This document shows, piece after piece, positions 7,223 through 8,437 of a stretch of 8,437 bases of DNA (position 1 is its first letter; each line of letters starts with the position of its first letter). This DNA comes from an uncultured Micrococcaceae bacterium (GTDB taxonomy: Bacteria > Actinomycetota > Actinomycetes > Actinomycetales > Micrococcaceae). A model generated the notes under the pieces. It was given only the letters and a program-made list of their open reading frames with translations. It made no database searches and had not been told where the DNA came from. Location of the stretch: the NCBI GenBank assembly GCA_937896705.1, contig CALBOC010000110.1:1-8437 (forward strand), read 5' to 3'. A program made the position numbers and the translations under genes.

Positions 7223-8164
7223 TTATGGATCGTAATTTACGGTGTCGGTCTGGCCGTTCTCGGTGATGACGGTCAGAGTTTCCAACTCATTCGAGTACCG
7301 CCCAATCTTCAGCGCTATATTGCCCGACATGAACTGCGCAGCAGGTTCGTACTGTCCGCCTTGCCACGGTCCGTCTTCCACGTGCACGACGAGGTCGCCA
7401 TAACGTGGAGCTTCCACGCTGGTGATGTAGCCGTGCGGATCATCGGGCACACAGTCCCGGTAATCTGCCACGGACTCCACGCCACCGCACAGCCCCTGGT
7501 AGGTGAAATTCATGGAACGCAACCAGTCCTCGAAGCGGGCGTCTGCCCAAGCTTCAAGCTCGGCATCCGTCTCAAGGGCATCCGACGTGGCTGGGTCGGG
7601 GACTGTTCCGTGTGTAGCCTGGTGTTCACCATCCGGCGTTGTGGTGGTCACTTCTAAGGGACCGCTGCTATGCCTGCTGATATACCCGTGTAGGATCTGC
7701 GCAAGATAGGGCACGGTGAAAACCCGATCGGGGTCATATTCTCCGCCGCCCCAGGCCTCCGGCATCAGCGTAACAAGCAGCACGCCTTCCCGTGGGGAAT
7801 CAATCGAATCCAAATATCCGATGGGGTCGCTCGGGCTGCATATCTGGTGTTCTTCGAGGGTCTCAAAAGGAGGGTGGCAATCCTCGGTATAGTTCTCGTG
7901 GTCCACATTGTCGTGGTAGACCGTGGTCAGTGTGGTGAGTAAATGGTTCAGGGCTTCCGCAGCGAATGGACCGTCAGTTTCTACGCCCGTATCTGGCTTG
8001 TGCGTTTCAACAGAAGTGGGCTCCGGTTGTACGGAAGCCTCAGGAGCTGGAGTAGCCTCGGTGGCTTCCGGACTCCTCGAGCTGCTAGCTTCTCCAGGAT
8101 TAGCAGTGCAGCCTGTAACGGTCAAGAGGGTTAGGGCGGCGACAGTCATCGCGTTGCGAAGCAT
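7223..8164 (-). CDS. Lipoprotein with two diverged copies of a Cys-paired domain
   Basis: A 313-residue predicted lipoprotein. The signal peptide MLRNAMTVAALTLLTVTGC has lipobox VTGC with lipidated C19. A Ser/Pro/Glu-rich linker follows (about 20-65). Two similar domains come next, about 70-185 and 205-311. Shared pattern: a Cys pair (C96/C109; C226/C238), then C-x-P-x-D-P-x-G-Y, S-[IV]-[DE]-[SA]-P-R-x-G, and W-x-G-G-[EQ]-Y-[DE]-P (138-145; 267-274). The spacing of the Cys pairs suggests one disulfide per copy. I do not recognise the domain. The ATG at 8164 is chosen because AGGA lies 7 nt upstream and the signal peptide starts there; the frame extends to 8209 but that adds a polar stretch before the signal. 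TACGAT on the minus strand (8206-8201) could be its -10. It converges with the OmpA-domain gene. The 73 bp between their stops shows no strong terminator. Confidence 0.8.
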   Translation of the reverse strand: MLRNAMTVAALTLLTVTGCTANPGEASSSRSPEATEATPAPEASVQPEPTSVETHKPDTGVETDGPFAAEALNHLLTTLTTVYHDNVDHENYTEDCHPPFETLEEHQICSPSDPIGYLDSIDSPREGVLLVTLMPEAWGGGEYDPDRVFTVPYLAQILHGYISRHSSGPLEVTTTTPDGEHQATHGTVPDPATSDALETDAELEAWADARFEDWLRSMNFTYQGLCGGVESVADYRDCVPDDPHGYITSVEAPRYGDLVVHVEDGPWQGGQYEPAAQFMSGNIALKIGRYSNELETLTVITENGQTDTVNYDP

Positions 8165-8358
8165 GGTTTGATCCTGTCTGTGGTGTGATGTGACGGTGTC
8201 ATCGTACATGCTGTGAAGCGCGGCATAGCTAGGATGTCACTACCGGGGCGAGCGCGTTGGGGCTTTCCCAGGCTGTTCCGACGGAATGTAGCCAAAAGTT
8301 CAAGCCCCTAAAGAAAAACCATGTTTAGAGTAGGTATTACCTCTTCAAGGTGTGAGTG

Positions 8359-8437
8359 ATGAGAAAGTATGCGGCCCCGGTACCCCAGTTCCGGGGCCGC
8401 ATTACTATTCAAGGGGCTGTAGACCTCTTGACGTGCC
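8359..8437 (+). CDS. Possible start of a reading frame running off the window
   Basis: An ATG at 8359 opens a frame with no stop to the window end (26 codons), beginning MRKYAAPVPQFRGR. AAGG (8347-8350) lies 8 nt upstream, a reasonable ribosome binding site. The protein start resembles nothing I know, and a perfect GC hairpin lies inside it, which argues that it may be untranslated. A 12-codon frame (8321-8359) overlaps its start codon and could be a leader peptide, but this is speculative. Confidence 0.2.
   Translation, partial: MRKYAAPVPQFRGRITIQGAVDLLTC
8369..8402. terminator. Strong GC hairpin, possible terminator
   Basis: ATGCGGCCCCGG (8369-8380) pairs perfectly with CCGGGGCCGCAT (8391-8402), a 12-bp stem with a 10-nt loop. 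Neither side has a long T run: ATTACTATT follows on the plus strand, and ATACTTTCT on the minus strand. It could terminate a minus-strand gene entering from the right, or act in the leader of a plus-strand gene starting here. No plus-strand gene in the window ends just before it. Confidence 0.45.

Larger units (their letters stand above)
8165..8437. other. Right-end region, no confirmed gene
   Basis: The first part (8165-8300) is the 5' region of the minus-strand lipoprotein gene and should hold its promoter. The second part holds an A-rich stretch (8311-8318), a GC-rich hairpin (8369-8402) and a short inverted repeat, AGCCCCT (8303-8309) against AGGGGCT (8412-8418), enclosing it. No tRNA or recognisable RNA family was seen. 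Confidence 0.5.

Noticed and set aside
8413..8437. Possible 5' end of tmRNA, since GGGGCTG begins many ssrA genes
   Set aside because: The match ends after seven bases, and the conserved TTCGAC that should follow is not present (TTGACG instead). Too little sequence remains to support it.

Overview
The window is chromosomal-looking DNA of moderately high G+C from a Gram-positive actinobacterium. Three things suggest this: a DUF222/HNH (13E12-type) endonuclease gene, strong G/C preference at third codon positions with GTG and TTG starts, and Sec-type lipoproteins with no sign of an outer membrane. A member of the Micrococcales is my best guess, but this is inference from gene content and protein style, not from a marker gene. 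I see no rRNA, tRNA, CRISPR array, insertion sequence or phage gene.

Layout from left to right: (1) a minus-strand DUF222/HNH endonuclease gene (72-1442). (2) A 209-bp divergent intergenic region holding a perfect 9-bp inverted repeat whose arms match the DnaA-box consensus. (3) A plus-strand membrane-anchored DUF4434 protein with a probable TIM-barrel glycosidase-like fold (1652-2914). (4) A TRIC/UPF0126 channel gene (3087-3743). (5) A NatA/NatB-type ABC exporter: ATPase with a DUF4162 tail (start at 3785 or 3767, end 4666) and permease (4663-5766), joined by an ATGA overlap. The ATPase start has both a Shine-Dalgarno option and a strong leaderless-promoter option. (6) A lipoprotein gene (5847-6551) overlapping an OmpA-domain protein gene (6544-7149). 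(7) A convergent minus-strand lipoprotein gene (7223-8164) whose product has two diverged copies of a cysteine-paired domain. (8) A 273-bp right end with a 12-bp GC-rich hairpin and possibly the start of another reading frame.

Most of the window works at the cell envelope: an exported TIM-barrel protein, a cation channel, an ABC exporter, two lipoproteins and a peptidoglycan-binding OmpA domain. Only the ABC pair and the lipoprotein/OmpA pair show clear translational coupling. The others look like neighbouring single-gene units. I found no defence system or other complete new system. The least explained items are the DnaA-box-like inverted repeat, the duplicated-domain lipoprotein and the lipoprotein/OmpA pair.
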